A stretch of 23,702 nt of DNA from CAZWDL01 sp964632995 (GTDB lineage Bacteria; Bacteroidota; Bacteroidia; Chitinophagales; Saprospiraceae). The notes below the pieces were generated by a model. It was given only the letters and a program-made list of their open reading frames with translations, did not search any database and was not told the origin of the DNA. Location of the stretch: NCBI GenBank assembly GCA_964632995.1, contig CAZWDL010000113.1:1-23702 (forward strand), read 5' to 3'. The position numbers and the translations under genes were made by a program. This document shows positions 6,064-13,211 of the stretch, in pieces (the first letter of the stretch is position 1; each line of letters starts with the position of its first letter).

Positions 6064-8898
6064 ATGCGCTCCGTTTTACTTTACTTGCTAATCCCTGTAT
6101 TATTCACGCTCTCTTGTGCAACTGATGAAATCCAGGAAGAGGAAATCACCTTCAACCTCCCCGCCGGTTTCGAACTTGAAGAACTATACTGCCCGAGTTG
6201 TCACGAACACGGCTCCTGGGTGGCCCTGGCCGAAAACGAGCGCGGGCGCATGTACGCCTCTGATCAGCACGGCGAGCTGTATCAATTCGATATTCCGGCG
6301 CGGGGAGATACCCTGGATTCTCTTCAGGTAAAGCCGCTTGACCTGGATATTGGCCACGCCCACGGACTGCTTTGGGCCTTCAATAGCTTGTATGTCGCAG
6401 TCAACCGGCAAGACAGTACAGGCATCCGCGGTAGCGGCATCTACCGGATAATGGATACGGACGAGGATAGTGAACTGGATTCCGTGCAACTGCTGCTCAA
6501 ACTGGAAGGCCAGGGAGAACACGGGCCTCATTCCTTCGCGCTGGCGCCGGATGGCCGGTCCCTGTATTTTGTTGCCGGCAACCACACCCATATTCCGGAA
6601 TCTTTTTCCAGCCGCCTGCCCAAAAACTGGGGATCGGACAATCTTTTCCCCGCCTATCGCGACGCCCGCGGCCACGCTGCCCGCATCGGCCCACCCGGCG
6701 GCTGGATCGCGCGCTTTGATCCGGCGGGTGAGAACTGGGAGCTGATCGCCGCCGGCTTCCGCAACCCATTCGACATCGCCTTCAACGGCGACGGCGAGTT
6801 GTTTACCTACGACTCCGACATGGAGTGGGACCTGGGGATGCCCTGGTACCGCCCCACGCGCGTGTGTCATGTGAGCAGCGGGGCCGACTTCGGCTGGCGC
6901 ACCGGCTCCGGGAAGTGGCCGGCTTACTATCCGGATAACCTGCCGGCCGTGGTCGGCATGCGACAAGGCTCGCCCACCGGAATCCTGATGGGGAATGACT
7001 TGAACTTTCCGGCCCAATACCGCGACGGTATGTTTATTCTGGACTGGAGCTTCGGGACCATCTACTTCGTCGACCTAGAGCCCGCCGGCAGTACTTACCA
7101 GGGCGCTGCCTCCGAGTTCTTCTCGGGAACGCCCCTGCCGCTTACCGACGCTATCGCCGGAAAGGACGGTTCCCTGTACTTCGCTACCGGCGGCCGTAAA
7201 CTGGATTCGCATTTCTACCGCCTTACCTATACCGGTTCAGAAACGGAAGAGGACGCCCAGCTGACCGCCGGCAGCACGGAAGCAGAACTGAGGACGCTCC
7301 GCCGTTCCCTCGAATCATTTCATGGCAAAAGGTCTCCGGAGGCCGCCGCGCTCGCCTGGCCCCACCTCAACCACCCCGACCGCTTCATCCGCTACGCTGC
7401 CCGCCTGGCCCTGGAACACCAGGACCCGGAAACCTGGGAAGACCGCCTGTGGGAAGAGACGAACCCGGTTCGCAAAATTCAGGGAACGATCGCCCTGGCC
7501 AGACATGCACAGGCTTCTATTCCGTCCAGCGCTTTTGAACTGCTGCACGCCATTGAATGGGAAAGCCTGGACAGGGCACAACAGCTCGACCTCCTGCGGG
7601 CATACGCCCTGATGATGATTCGCCGGGGAGATCCTGATCCCACTCAGCGCCAAAAAGTGATCGATCGCCTCCAGGCGCATTTTCCCTCCGGCGACCCCCT
7701 GATGAACCGGGAAATCAGCGAGCTGCTGGTCTACCTGGAAGACAAATCCGCCACTGCCGCCTGCCTGGATTTGCTGGAGCAACACGCTGCCGATACGGTA
7801 AATACCGATCCCGATCTCTTGTCAGTAGAAGTCACCAACCGAAGCGAACAATACGGGCCCGCTATTCAGGGTATGCTGGACAGCATGCCGCCAACCGAGT
7901 CGATCCACTATGCTGTCCTGCTGAGCCGAACGGACCTGGGCTGGACCCACGAAATGCGTGAGCGTTACTTCGACTGGTTTTTCGAAGCCCTCAACCGTAC
8001 GGGCGGCATGAGCTATAAAGGCTTTCTGGATAATATCCGCCTGGCAGCGCTGGACAAGGTGCCCGAGACGGATCGCGACTATTTCCGGGAGCGTTCGGGA
8101 TTCTTTTCTCCGGCGCAGGCGCTGGCCGACCTGCCGCAGCCGGAAGGACCGGGCAAGGTATGGACCATCCCGGAAATCTGGGATCTCTTCAATCCCGATT
8201 CTACCGATTACGAGGGGAATATCGAAAAGGGCCGGGTGGTTTACCAGGCAGCCATGTGCATCACCTGCCACCGCATGGAAGGAGAGGGTGGCATCATCGG
8301 CCCCGATCTCACCCAGTTGCACACCCGCTTCAAGCGGGGCGACCTGCTCTACTCCATCGTCAACCCCAGTGAGGAAATCTCCGACCAGTACGCCTTTACG
8401 ATATTTGAACTGAAGGACGGTACGAAAAAATACGGCGGTATCGTGAGGGAAACGGATAAGGCTTATACCATCATTACCAACCCTTACGACGTGACCAACA
8501 CGGCCTCGGTAGCGAAAGAGGATATCCTGGAGATGGGGCCCTCACCAGTTTCTCCTATGCCCCCCGGCCTGCTCAACCGGCTGAACGGGGAGGAGATCGC
8601 GGATTTGTTTGCCTATTTGCTGGAAAGAGAGGAGGTAGAGGAAGTCGGAAGTCGGAAGTCGGAATTGGGAAGTCGGAAGTCGGAATTGGGAAGTCGGAAG
8701 TCGGAATTGGGAAATCGGAAGTCGGAATTGGGAAATCGGAAGTGGGAAGTGGGAAATCGGAAGTCGGAATTGGGAAGTCGGAAGTCGGAATTGGGAAGTC
8801 GTCGGAAGTCGGAAGTCGGGACCGAAAATAAAACAGGGAAAAGCGGTGCTGTTCCGGCTTTTCCCCGTTCGTTAATAATTTTCTTTTTTTTAAGTTAG
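6064..8898 (+). CDS. PQQ-type sugar dehydrogenase-like propeller/helical repeat/cytochrome c lipoprotein
   Basis: A 944-residue protein with a lipoprotein signal (LLYLLIPVLFTLSC18). Residues about 33-400 resemble the soluble glucose/sorbosone dehydrogenase-type propeller found in 'membrane-bound dehydrogenase' proteins: GSWVALAENERGRMYASDQHG, AAGFRNPFDIAFNGDGELF, and DFGWRTGSGKWPAYY. Residues about 410-690 are helical and HEAT-like. The cytochrome c domain has C732-I-T-C735-H736, GPDLTQL and the probable axial M832 in S-P-M-P-P-G-L-L. It probably oxidises a sugar or alcohol at the outer face of a membrane. Two oddities: a second CxxCH (C43-P-S-C-H47) near the N terminus, and a C-terminal tail after about residue 860 made of a minisatellite (8647-8817) and a terminator-like hairpin. 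The ancestral stop was probably near 8640. Confidence 0.85.
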   Translation: MRSVLLYLLIPVLFTLSCATDEIQEEEITFNLPAGFELEELYCPSCHEHGSWVALAENERGRMYASDQHGELYQFDIPARGDTLDSLQVKPLDLDIGHAHGLLWAFNSLYVAVNRQDSTGIRGSGIYRIMDTDEDSELDSVQLLLKLEGQGEHGPHSFALAPDGRSLYFVAGNHTHIPESFSSRLPKNWGSDNLFPAYRDARGHAARIGPPGGWIARFDPAGENWELIAAGFRNPFDIAFNGDGELFTYDSDMEWDLGMPWYRPTRVCHVSSGADFGWRTGSGKWPAYYPDNLPAVVGMRQGSPTGILMGNDLNFPAQYRDGMFILDWSFGTIYFVDLEPAGSTYQGAASEFFSGTPLPLTDAIAGKDGSLYFATGGRKLDSHFYRLTYTGSETEEDAQLTAGSTEAELRTLRRSLESFHGKRSPEAAALAWPHLNHPDRFIRYAARLALEHQDPETWEDRLWEETNPVRKIQGTIALARHAQASIPSSAFELLHAIEWESLDRAQQLDLLRAYALMMIRRGDPDPTQRQKVIDRLQAHFPSGDPLMNREISELLVYLEDKSATAACLDLLEQHAADTVNTDPDLLSVEVTNRSEQYGPAIQGMLDSMPPTESIHYAVLLSRTDLGWTHEMRERYFDWFFEALNRTGGMSYKGFLDNIRLAALDKVPETDRDYFRERSGFFSPAQALADLPQPEGPGKVWTIPEIWDLFNPDSTDYEGNIEKGRVVYQAAMCITCHRMEGEGGIIGPDLTQLHTRFKRGDLLYSIVNPSEEISDQYAFTIFELKDGTKKYGGIVRETDKAYTIITNPYDVTNTASVAKEDILEMGPSPVSPMPPGLLNRLNGEEIADLFAYLLEREEVEEVGSRKSELGSRKSELGSRKSELGNRKSELGNRKWEVGNRKSELGSRKSELGSRRKSEVGTENKTGKSGAVPAFPRSLIIFFFLS
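8647..8817 (+). repeat. 21-bp minisatellite, eight units, in frame
   Basis: Eight near-identical units encode GSRKSEL (variants GNRKSEL, GNRKWEV and a final 24-bp GSRRKSEV). The DNA unit is built from the smaller GGAAGTC hexamer/heptamer iteration, giving strong purine asymmetry on the + strand. Because the unit is 21 bases, the reading frame of the cytochrome protein stays open. The tail it encodes is highly charged, low complexity and unrelated to the cytochrome fold, so it probably arose by expansion across the original gene end. Copy number is likely to vary between strains. Confidence 0.9.
8836..8892 (+). terminator. Intrinsic terminator-like hairpin inside the end of the 6064-8898 frame
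   Basis: Perfect 9-bp arms, GGGAAAAGC (8836-8844) and GCTTTTCCC (8857-8865), with a 12-base loop, followed by a T-rich stretch to 8891. This is the form of a factor-independent terminator for the + strand gene. It lies upstream of the present stop codon at 8896-8898, which supports the view that the coding frame has been extended through its own terminator. Confidence 0.7.
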
Positions 8899-9272
8899 GC
8901 CCGCTGCATGGTCATGACCCCTTCCGGACCCCCGCGATTGGGACAGCTGTCATTTACACGGGTCATAGTCATGGTGTTGCCTTCGATCTTGTAGTTGTAC
9001 ACGGCTTTGGCGGTGCAGTCGCTGCCGCTGGTGTCCTGAATGGTCATCTTTCCGCCCTCGGCCGTATATTTTCCTTTGACCTCCACGCTCCCGTCGGCGC
9101 CCCAATCGAGGGCGTAGGTGCCGTCCTCTGAAATGGTGGCTTTAATCGTCATCATGTTGCCGCTTTCATCGGGAACCATCATCTTCCAGGTGCCGGCGAT
9201 ATCCTGCGCCATCAGGCCGATAGGCAGGCATACGAGTACAGTAAGGATCATTCGGTGGATTGCTTTCATCAT
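8895..9272 (-). CDS. Small secreted lipocalin-like protein
   Basis: A 125-residue protein with a clear Sec signal peptide (MILTVLVCLPIGLMAQ, cleavage after AQ) and a mature part of about 100 residues. The mature part starts DIAGTWKMMVPDESGNMMTIKATISEDGTY, which is the G-T-W opening and repeated up-and-down strands of small lipocalin-like or stress-induced periplasmic proteins in Bacteroidota. Two Cys residues (in SDC and DSCPN) may form a disulphide. A role in binding a small hydrophobic ligand is only a family-level guess. It converges on the cytochrome lipoprotein gene, and the two stop codons overlap by two bases (8896-8897). An alternative start one codon later gives the same mature protein. 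Confidence 0.75.
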   Translation of the reverse strand: MMKAIHRMILTVLVCLPIGLMAQDIAGTWKMMVPDESGNMMTIKATISEDGTYALDWGADGSVEVKGKYTAEGGKMTIQDTSGSDCTAKAVYNYKIEGNTMTMTRVNDSCPNRGGPEGVMTMQRA

Positions 9273-9453
9273 TGTAGGTTTGGTGAAAATAATAGTTTAT
9301 ATAATGATCCTAATATGCAAAAAAATACATAAAAAATTTTGGGTGATTCGATTAATGCAAGAAAATAAATGACGGAGAATTGAAGGGAGGAGCCTTTTCC
9401 AGGCGGTGAACGGTTCACGGAGGGGAGCACTTTAGCTTCTTTTTTTAACCCGG

Positions 9454-9480
9454 ATTATTCATGGCAAGTCCATGAATAAT
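9454..9480. repeat. Perfect 11-bp palindromic hairpin downstream of the BTAD regulator
   Basis: ATTATTCATGG (9454-9464) and CCATGAATAAT (9470-9480) are exact reverse complements around a 5-base loop; GAATAAT recurs at 9483-9489. It lies about 50 bases after the stop of the minus-strand regulator gene. It could end that transcript, but no T run follows on that strand. Confidence 0.5.
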
Positions 9481-9528
9481 GACGAATAATGGTCGTAAGT
9501 ATTTGATTTTCAAACATTTGTGTCATGG

Positions 9529-10839
9529 TTAAAACAATGCCATTGTGACATTTTTTTCGGCGCTGATCAGCCGGAATAGTTCCCGAGTGGAGAGGGAAGG
9601 TTCTATATTCAATTCTTTTCTGAGAATTTCGGCACATTTATAATACTGCCTGATGGCCTTGTCGCGGTAGCCCAGCCGGTAGTAACAGAGAATCAGCTTG
9701 CGGTGTACATCCTCCAGGCAATCATCTTTTCCGAGCATCTTTTGCAGTACCTGAATAGTGGCCGGATAGGCATCATTGGCAAAGAAATGAGCCGCCATGC
9801 GATCCAGAATGAACAGATAGATCTCCTTCATATTATCTCTTTCCGATTCGCACCACTCGTCGTAGTGGATGTCTTCCAGAAAGTCGCCGCGGTAGAAGGA
9901 GGCGGCCCTTTGATAATCGGGAAGCGCCTTCTGCCGGTTCTCTTTGCGCTCCTTCGATCGTCCGCTGCGCCAGTGCCGCAGGAATTGATCAGCATCGGTT
10001 GAAATGTCCAGGGCAGGGCTGATGGAGTAAAAGTCATTTTCGTAATGAATGAGCTCTTCTTCCGGCATCGCTTCCTGAAAGTGCCGCCGGATATTATGGA
10101 TAGCGACATTTAGTGATTTACGGGCGGCGGAGGGTGGATTATCGCCCCAAAATCTGGAAAGAAGGGTTTCGCGGTGGATGCTCTTTTCGTGGTGGTACAG
10201 CAGGTATGCCAGAACCGCGTTAAATTTTTCTCCCGGTAGTTTTTTAAGGATCTTACCCAGGATTTTTATCGTAAGGGGACCGAAAAAGCGGACTTCGATT
10301 TGATGAGGTTCTTTGCTTTCATTGGGAGGCAGAAATAGATTGCCTGAAGGCAAAACGCCGGGCGGGATTTTGAACACATGAACGGAATCGCTGCTTTTAT
10401 CCGCGCCGTCACTGCTGAACCAGTCGTGAAAGACGCGGCCCAGTCGGTTGAATAAGGAAGGTAGGACCTTCCGGCTTCTTTTTTTCAGATGGGGTTCGAT
10501 GATCCGGAGGAATTCATCCGGATGTAGTGGAAAAAGCAGGTAGTCTTCCACACCGTGCCGGAAGGCCTGAATAATGTCCTGCCTGTCCGGCTGATCGGCG
10601 AGAAAAAACACGGGGATATCCGGGAGTTTTTCCCGGAGGCTGCTCAAGCAGTTCAATGCTTTATGGCTGGGATCCTCCTGAAAGATTATTACCAGATCGG
10701 GAATAGGGTGAAGATCTTTTTCATTGAGCTGGTGCAGCAACGGAAAAATCCCTACGGTACAGGTTCCCGGCAAGAGGCGGGTTGCCTGGTAAAGATGGTC
10801 CGGATATCCACCAAATATGAGTACACGGGGAGGCTTCAT
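9529..10839 (-). CDS. Pseudo-receiver, winged-helix and BTAD-domain transcriptional regulator (SARP-like)
   Basis: A 436-residue protein with three parts. Residues 1-118 have the beta/alpha pattern of a response-regulator receiver (RVLIFGG, PDLVIIF, IPVFFLAD, GVEDYLLFPLHPDEF), but the phospho-acceptor Asp is replaced (F53 at that place), the acidic pair after strand 1 is absent and the Lys before the last Pro is replaced by Leu/His. It is therefore a pseudo-receiver that cannot be phosphorylated in the usual way. Residues about 182-275 are an OmpR-type winged helix (VRFFGPLTIKILGK, LLSRFWGD, ARKSLNVAIHNIRRHF). Residues about 280-425 are a BTAD helical-repeat domain (FYRGDFLEDIHYDEW, HRKLILCYYRLGYRDKAIRQYYKCAEIL). 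This is SARP-like architecture. Targets are unknown; the neighbours at 11154-13439 are candidates by proximity only. Confidence 0.85.
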   Translation of the reverse strand: MKPPRVLIFGGYPDHLYQATRLLPGTCTVGIFPLLHQLNEKDLHPIPDLVIIFQEDPSHKALNCLSSLREKLPDIPVFFLADQPDRQDIIQAFRHGVEDYLLFPLHPDEFLRIIEPHLKKRSRKVLPSLFNRLGRVFHDWFSSDGADKSSDSVHVFKIPPGVLPSGNLFLPPNESKEPHQIEVRFFGPLTIKILGKILKKLPGEKFNAVLAYLLYHHEKSIHRETLLSRFWGDNPPSAARKSLNVAIHNIRRHFQEAMPEEELIHYENDFYSISPALDISTDADQFLRHWRSGRSKERKENRQKALPDYQRAASFYRGDFLEDIHYDEWCESERDNMKEIYLFILDRMAAHFFANDAYPATIQVLQKMLGKDDCLEDVHRKLILCYYRLGYRDKAIRQYYKCAEILRKELNIEPSLSTRELFRLISAEKNVTMALF

Positions 10840-10927
10840 TTGCTATTGTATTGGGGTTAAAGTTATTCACCGGCGCCTGCTAATGGTATATAATTCCGAG
10901 ATAAGATCAGAGTGATTCTAAAAGGAG

Positions 10928-10986
10928 AAAAGACACCTTAGGGTGAACTTCGCCAGTAAGAGGAATAGCTTACGAAGGTGACTTTT
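10928..10986. repeat. Imperfect inverted repeat, possible structured RNA or regulator site
   Basis: AAAAGACACCTT (10928-10939) pairs with AAGGTGACTTTT (10975-10986) at 11 of 12 positions. Inside it GTAAG (10956-10960) pairs with CTTAC (10969-10973) around an 8-base loop. It lies about 90 bases upstream of the start of the pseudo-receiver regulator, so it could be a leader structure or a binding site for that gene, or a small repeat element. Confidence 0.45.
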
Positions 10987-11096
10987 AAGCATATAACTTT
11001 TTAAACTATGCTTCGTTTAGTTGATCTTTAAATTTACAAAAAATTCAGGCGTCATCCTCTATTTTTTCCTGTTTTTTTGGAAGGAGACGGTGTACA

Positions 11097-11120
11097 AAAT
11101 GAGCTTCCCCACGCTCATTT
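11097..11120. repeat. 8-bp stem hairpin downstream of the DUF1508 gene
   Basis: AAATGAGC (11097-11104) and GCTCATTT (11113-11120) are exact reverse complements with an 8-base loop. It lies 34 bases after the stop codon of the minus-strand DUF1508 gene, a usual place for a transcript end, but lacks a T run on that strand. Confidence 0.45.
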
Positions 11121-11135
11121 AAACCGGTGGTTGTC

Positions 11136-11148
11136 GGGGGGGGGGGGG
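11136..11148 (+). repeat. Homopolymer tract of 13 G
   Basis: Thirteen consecutive G on the + strand (C on the coding strand of the neighbouring gene), five bases after the stop of the DUF1508 gene. It is flanked on both sides by ACCGGT (within AACCGGT and ACCGGTT), so it sits in the loop of a short inverted repeat. Such tracts vary in length by slippage, but this one is not in a coding frame or an obvious promoter. Confidence 0.85.
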
Positions 11149-11153
11149 ACCGG

Positions 11154-12164
11154 TTAGTTTAACATAAGCAGCTGGCTTTCAGACAGGTCGGATTCTTTTG
11201 TTTCCCCGCTGGGATGCAGACTGACCGTAAAGCGGTACATGCCGGGATGCAAATTATTGGCTTCCCAGATAGAAATAAAGAGGCGGCCGTGTTTGAGCTC
11301 GCTCCGGGCTTCCTCCACCATGACGGTTTTATTTTCTGCCAGTGATTTGACGAGCAGAGTGGTTTCAAAGGTCTGGGCAGGGGCATTGATTTCAGCTTTG
11401 GGAATGATTTCAATTTGTCCCAGTTCTCCGGATCTGGCAATTTTTCCGATGGTGGCTCCCCTGATGTCGCGGATCTTCATTTCCACTTGGTGCTGAATTC
11501 CTTTATCCTTTATTTCAGGCATGGATTGCCGGGCGGGAATTTCCCGTTGCTCAGACAGGGGAGTATCAACGCCTTCAGCCGTTTTCTTCTTTTCTTCCGG
11601 CAAATGGGACCGCAGGAAGTCGACGATCTGTTTCCCGTCGCAGGTTTCCAGCTTTTTGGCGTTTCCCGAAAAATCGTGTTTGAGCATCCAGACGTCAGAA
11701 TCCGGATAGTAAATGACGGAGAACTTGTACCTCGGCATACTACCGGTTTCTTCCGGCTGCGGAATTTCCTGTACCATCCTCTCCTGATCTTTTTCTGTTG
11801 CTCTTTTTTCATCGGCCTTCGCCGCATCAAAAACGGGAACCTCCTCATCGAGACCCTGCAACAACTCGATTTTCTCCTCCATTTCTTCTTTGGAGTCAAA
11901 CATCCGGCTGCGGCCGATCTCCTGATAATTGGCGGCTTTTAATACAAAGTAGCGCTGCCCTTTTTTGGTCTTTTTTTGTTCATAGAGGTCGTCTTCACCG
12001 GCGTAGCGAAGAACGGACTGTATACCGTTGTCGCGGCTCTTTTCCGATTGGTAGCCGTGGCTGTAGAGAAGCGGTTCCCCTTCGCGGTCGTTAAACTGAA
12101 AATAGTAAAGACCATCTTCTTTAAAGAAAGTGGTAAAGCCGTACCGTTTCGTTTCCGGTTTCAT
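11154..12164 (-). CDS. DUF1508 (YegP-like) protein with additional C-terminal domains
   Basis: A 336-residue protein. Residues about 7-105 contain two YegP-type (DUF1508) repeats: YYFQFNDREGEPLLYSHGYQ followed by DNGIQSVLRYA, then QRYFVLKAANYQEIGRSRMF. The second closely resembles the 'F-x-L-K-A-A-N-x-x-I-G-x-S-x-M-Y' of the E. coli protein. A charged linker follows, then a third small unit (YKFSVIYYPDSDVWMLKHDF, about 145-190) ending at a helix rich in E and K. The C-terminal 100 residues (KIRDIRGATIGKI... to HPGMYRFTVSLHPSG) look like a beta-sandwich. YegP proteins are normally about 110 residues with no settled function, so this three-part version is unusual. It has no signal peptide. It stands alone between hairpins and the G13 tract, so it is probably monocistronic. 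Confidence 0.75.
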   Translation of the reverse strand: MKPETKRYGFTTFFKEDGLYYFQFNDREGEPLLYSHGYQSEKSRDNGIQSVLRYAGEDDLYEQKKTKKGQRYFVLKAANYQEIGRSRMFDSKEEMEEKIELLQGLDEEVPVFDAAKADEKRATEKDQERMVQEIPQPEETGSMPRYKFSVIYYPDSDVWMLKHDFSGNAKKLETCDGKQIVDFLRSHLPEEKKKTAEGVDTPLSEQREIPARQSMPEIKDKGIQHQVEMKIRDIRGATIGKIARSGELGQIEIIPKAEINAPAQTFETTLLVKSLAENKTVMVEEARSELKHGRLFISIWEANNLHPGMYRFTVSLHPSGETKESDLSESQLLMLN

Positions 12165-12266
12165 GGTTTTCTATTTTTAGGCTCCGGCGGAGTGGAATAC
12201 CCGGCAATTAATTCCGGTTGTTTCCTTAGTTCCGGAGAACGGGTTTAAGCAATTTGTTTGAAAATG

Positions 12267-12304
12267 GAAAAAAAGGGGACCTGATCCTCTCAACCAGGTC
12301 CCCT
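12267..12304 (-). terminator. Intrinsic terminator of the 12349-12864 gene
   Basis: Perfect 10-bp arms AGGGGACCTG (12274-12283) and CAGGTCCCCT (12295-12304) with an 11-base loop. On the minus strand the stem is followed directly by seven T. This is a textbook factor-independent terminator placed 45 bases after the stop codon of the minus-strand gene, and it separates that gene from the DUF1508 gene. Confidence 0.88.
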
Positions 12305-12348
12305 CCTTGCTCTCTAATGGGAATAACATTTGCTGTTTCCCGTTTAGG

Positions 12349-12864
12349 TTAATCCTGATAGACCTGGATCAGGCCGAGGTCGGCAAAACCGGCGATCGGG
12401 GTGGCTACGTTGGCAGGGGTATGCCAGATCATCGTTACCACTACCCGGTACACTTGAGCGCCTACGTCGCCTGCCGGAGCAAGAGCGGCGAGGACGTCTT
12501 CTGGAATTTCAATGCTCTCTGTGTTGGTTGTAGTGGTCATCAGCGCTTCACCGGCGGCAGGAACACGCTTGTAAACGTTACTGGGACCTTCGCCGGGACC
12601 CATTTTCTCAAATAGTACCGTCAGGTGCCAGTGCCCGTTAGCAGGCAGGAAATTAGGAATAAACCCTTCACACTTCCAGTTGAAATTCAGGAAAAGTTTT
12701 TGGTCGGCATGGAGAATGTTCACCGGCGGTGAAGCGAAGGGAAAGTTACCCATGGGAGGAACAGCGCCACCTCCAAACATACCACCTTCTTCTCTGATTC
12801 GGACGTCGCCTTGGACACTAAGCGCCCAAACCGGTAAGTTGCTTTCAAATTGCAGTTGTGCCAT
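12349..12864 (-). CDS. Protein of unknown function, beta-rich
   Basis: I do not recognise this family. The 171-residue product starting at ATG 12864 (MAQLQFESNLPVWALSVQGD) has no signal peptide or membrane segment. It contains many alternating hydrophobic strands (KLFLNFNWKCEGFIPNF, HWHLTVLFEKMG, YRVVVTMIWHTPA) and a glycine/proline-rich loop (GGMFGGGAVPPMGNFPFASPP), suggesting a compact beta-sandwich. The same frame is open back to a GTG at 12921, which would add 19 charged residues; I prefer the ATG because the added part (LREEELQKTN) lacks the character of the rest. It has its own terminator at 12267-12304. Its position beside the DUF1508 gene and the BTAD regulator is the only clue to its role. 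Confidence 0.7.
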   Translation of the reverse strand: MAQLQFESNLPVWALSVQGDVRIREEGGMFGGGAVPPMGNFPFASPPVNILHADQKLFLNFNWKCEGFIPNFLPANGHWHLTVLFEKMGPGEGPSNVYKRVPAAGEALMTTTTNTESIEIPEDVLAALAPAGDVGAQVYRVVVTMIWHTPANVATPIAGFADLGLIQVYQD

Positions 12865-13029
12865 AACATTGGTTTTTTGCAGCTCTTCTTCCCTCAAGTT
12901 GATTGAACGAAGAAGGGTCACAGGTTAAATGTTGGATTGAATGATTAATCTTTTGATTTCAATCTTAAGTTATTCAACTCCAATTATTCCAGCCTTAGCT
13001 GCCAGATAAATGCTGATGAAAAAACGGTA

Positions 13030-13144
13030 AAAAAACGGTGAAATGAGAAATAGGAAATCTGAAAGGGGAAATAAGAAATAGGAAGGAAGGGTTGATCCTT
13101 AAAAAGTCGACGGAAAGTAGGAACGGAAAACGGGATAAGAGAGA
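13030..13144. repeat. Purine-rich degenerate minisatellite
   Basis: The + strand here is almost pure A/G for long runs, built from variants of GAAATAGGAAA and GGAAATAAGAAATAGG, with CGGAAAGTAGGAACGG later. It resembles a decayed version of the purine repeat at 8647-8817. The apparent minus-strand open frame over it (12995-13180) is only a result of the composition. Confidence 0.5.
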
Positions 13145-13191
13145 ACAAGGGAACTTTGAGAAAACTATAAAAAAGCTCAAAGCTCCCTTGT
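13145..13191. repeat. 16-bp inverted repeat between two minus-strand genes
   Basis: ACAAGGGAACTTTGAG (13145-13160) and CTCAAAGCTCCCTTGT (13176-13191) are complementary at 15 of 16 positions around a 15-base AT-rich loop. It lies 20 bases after the stop of the 13212-13439 gene on the minus strand and is the likely end of that transcript, although T residues are in the loop and not after the stem. Confidence 0.55.
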
Positions 13192-13211
13192 CCTGTTGAA
13201 TCTAATTTAAA

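Larger units (their letters stand above)
10840..11153. other. Intergenic region with two hairpins and a G13 tract
   Basis: A 314-base gap between two minus-strand genes with no coding frame I can support. It holds a large imperfect hairpin at 10928-10986, an AAATGAGC/GCTCATTT hairpin at 11097-11120 and a run of 13 G at 11136-11148. It must contain the promoter of the regulator gene, but I could not identify a convincing TAnnTTTG/TTG pair. AT-rich elsewhere. Confidence 0.5.

Noticed and set aside
8647..8817. CRISPR array
   Set aside because: The units are contiguous 21-bp tandem copies with no unique spacers and no cas genes.
12995..13180. 61-codon minus-strand Phe/Leu/Ser-rich frame
   Set aside because: Arises from the purine-rich tract on the + strand; not a membrane protein gene.
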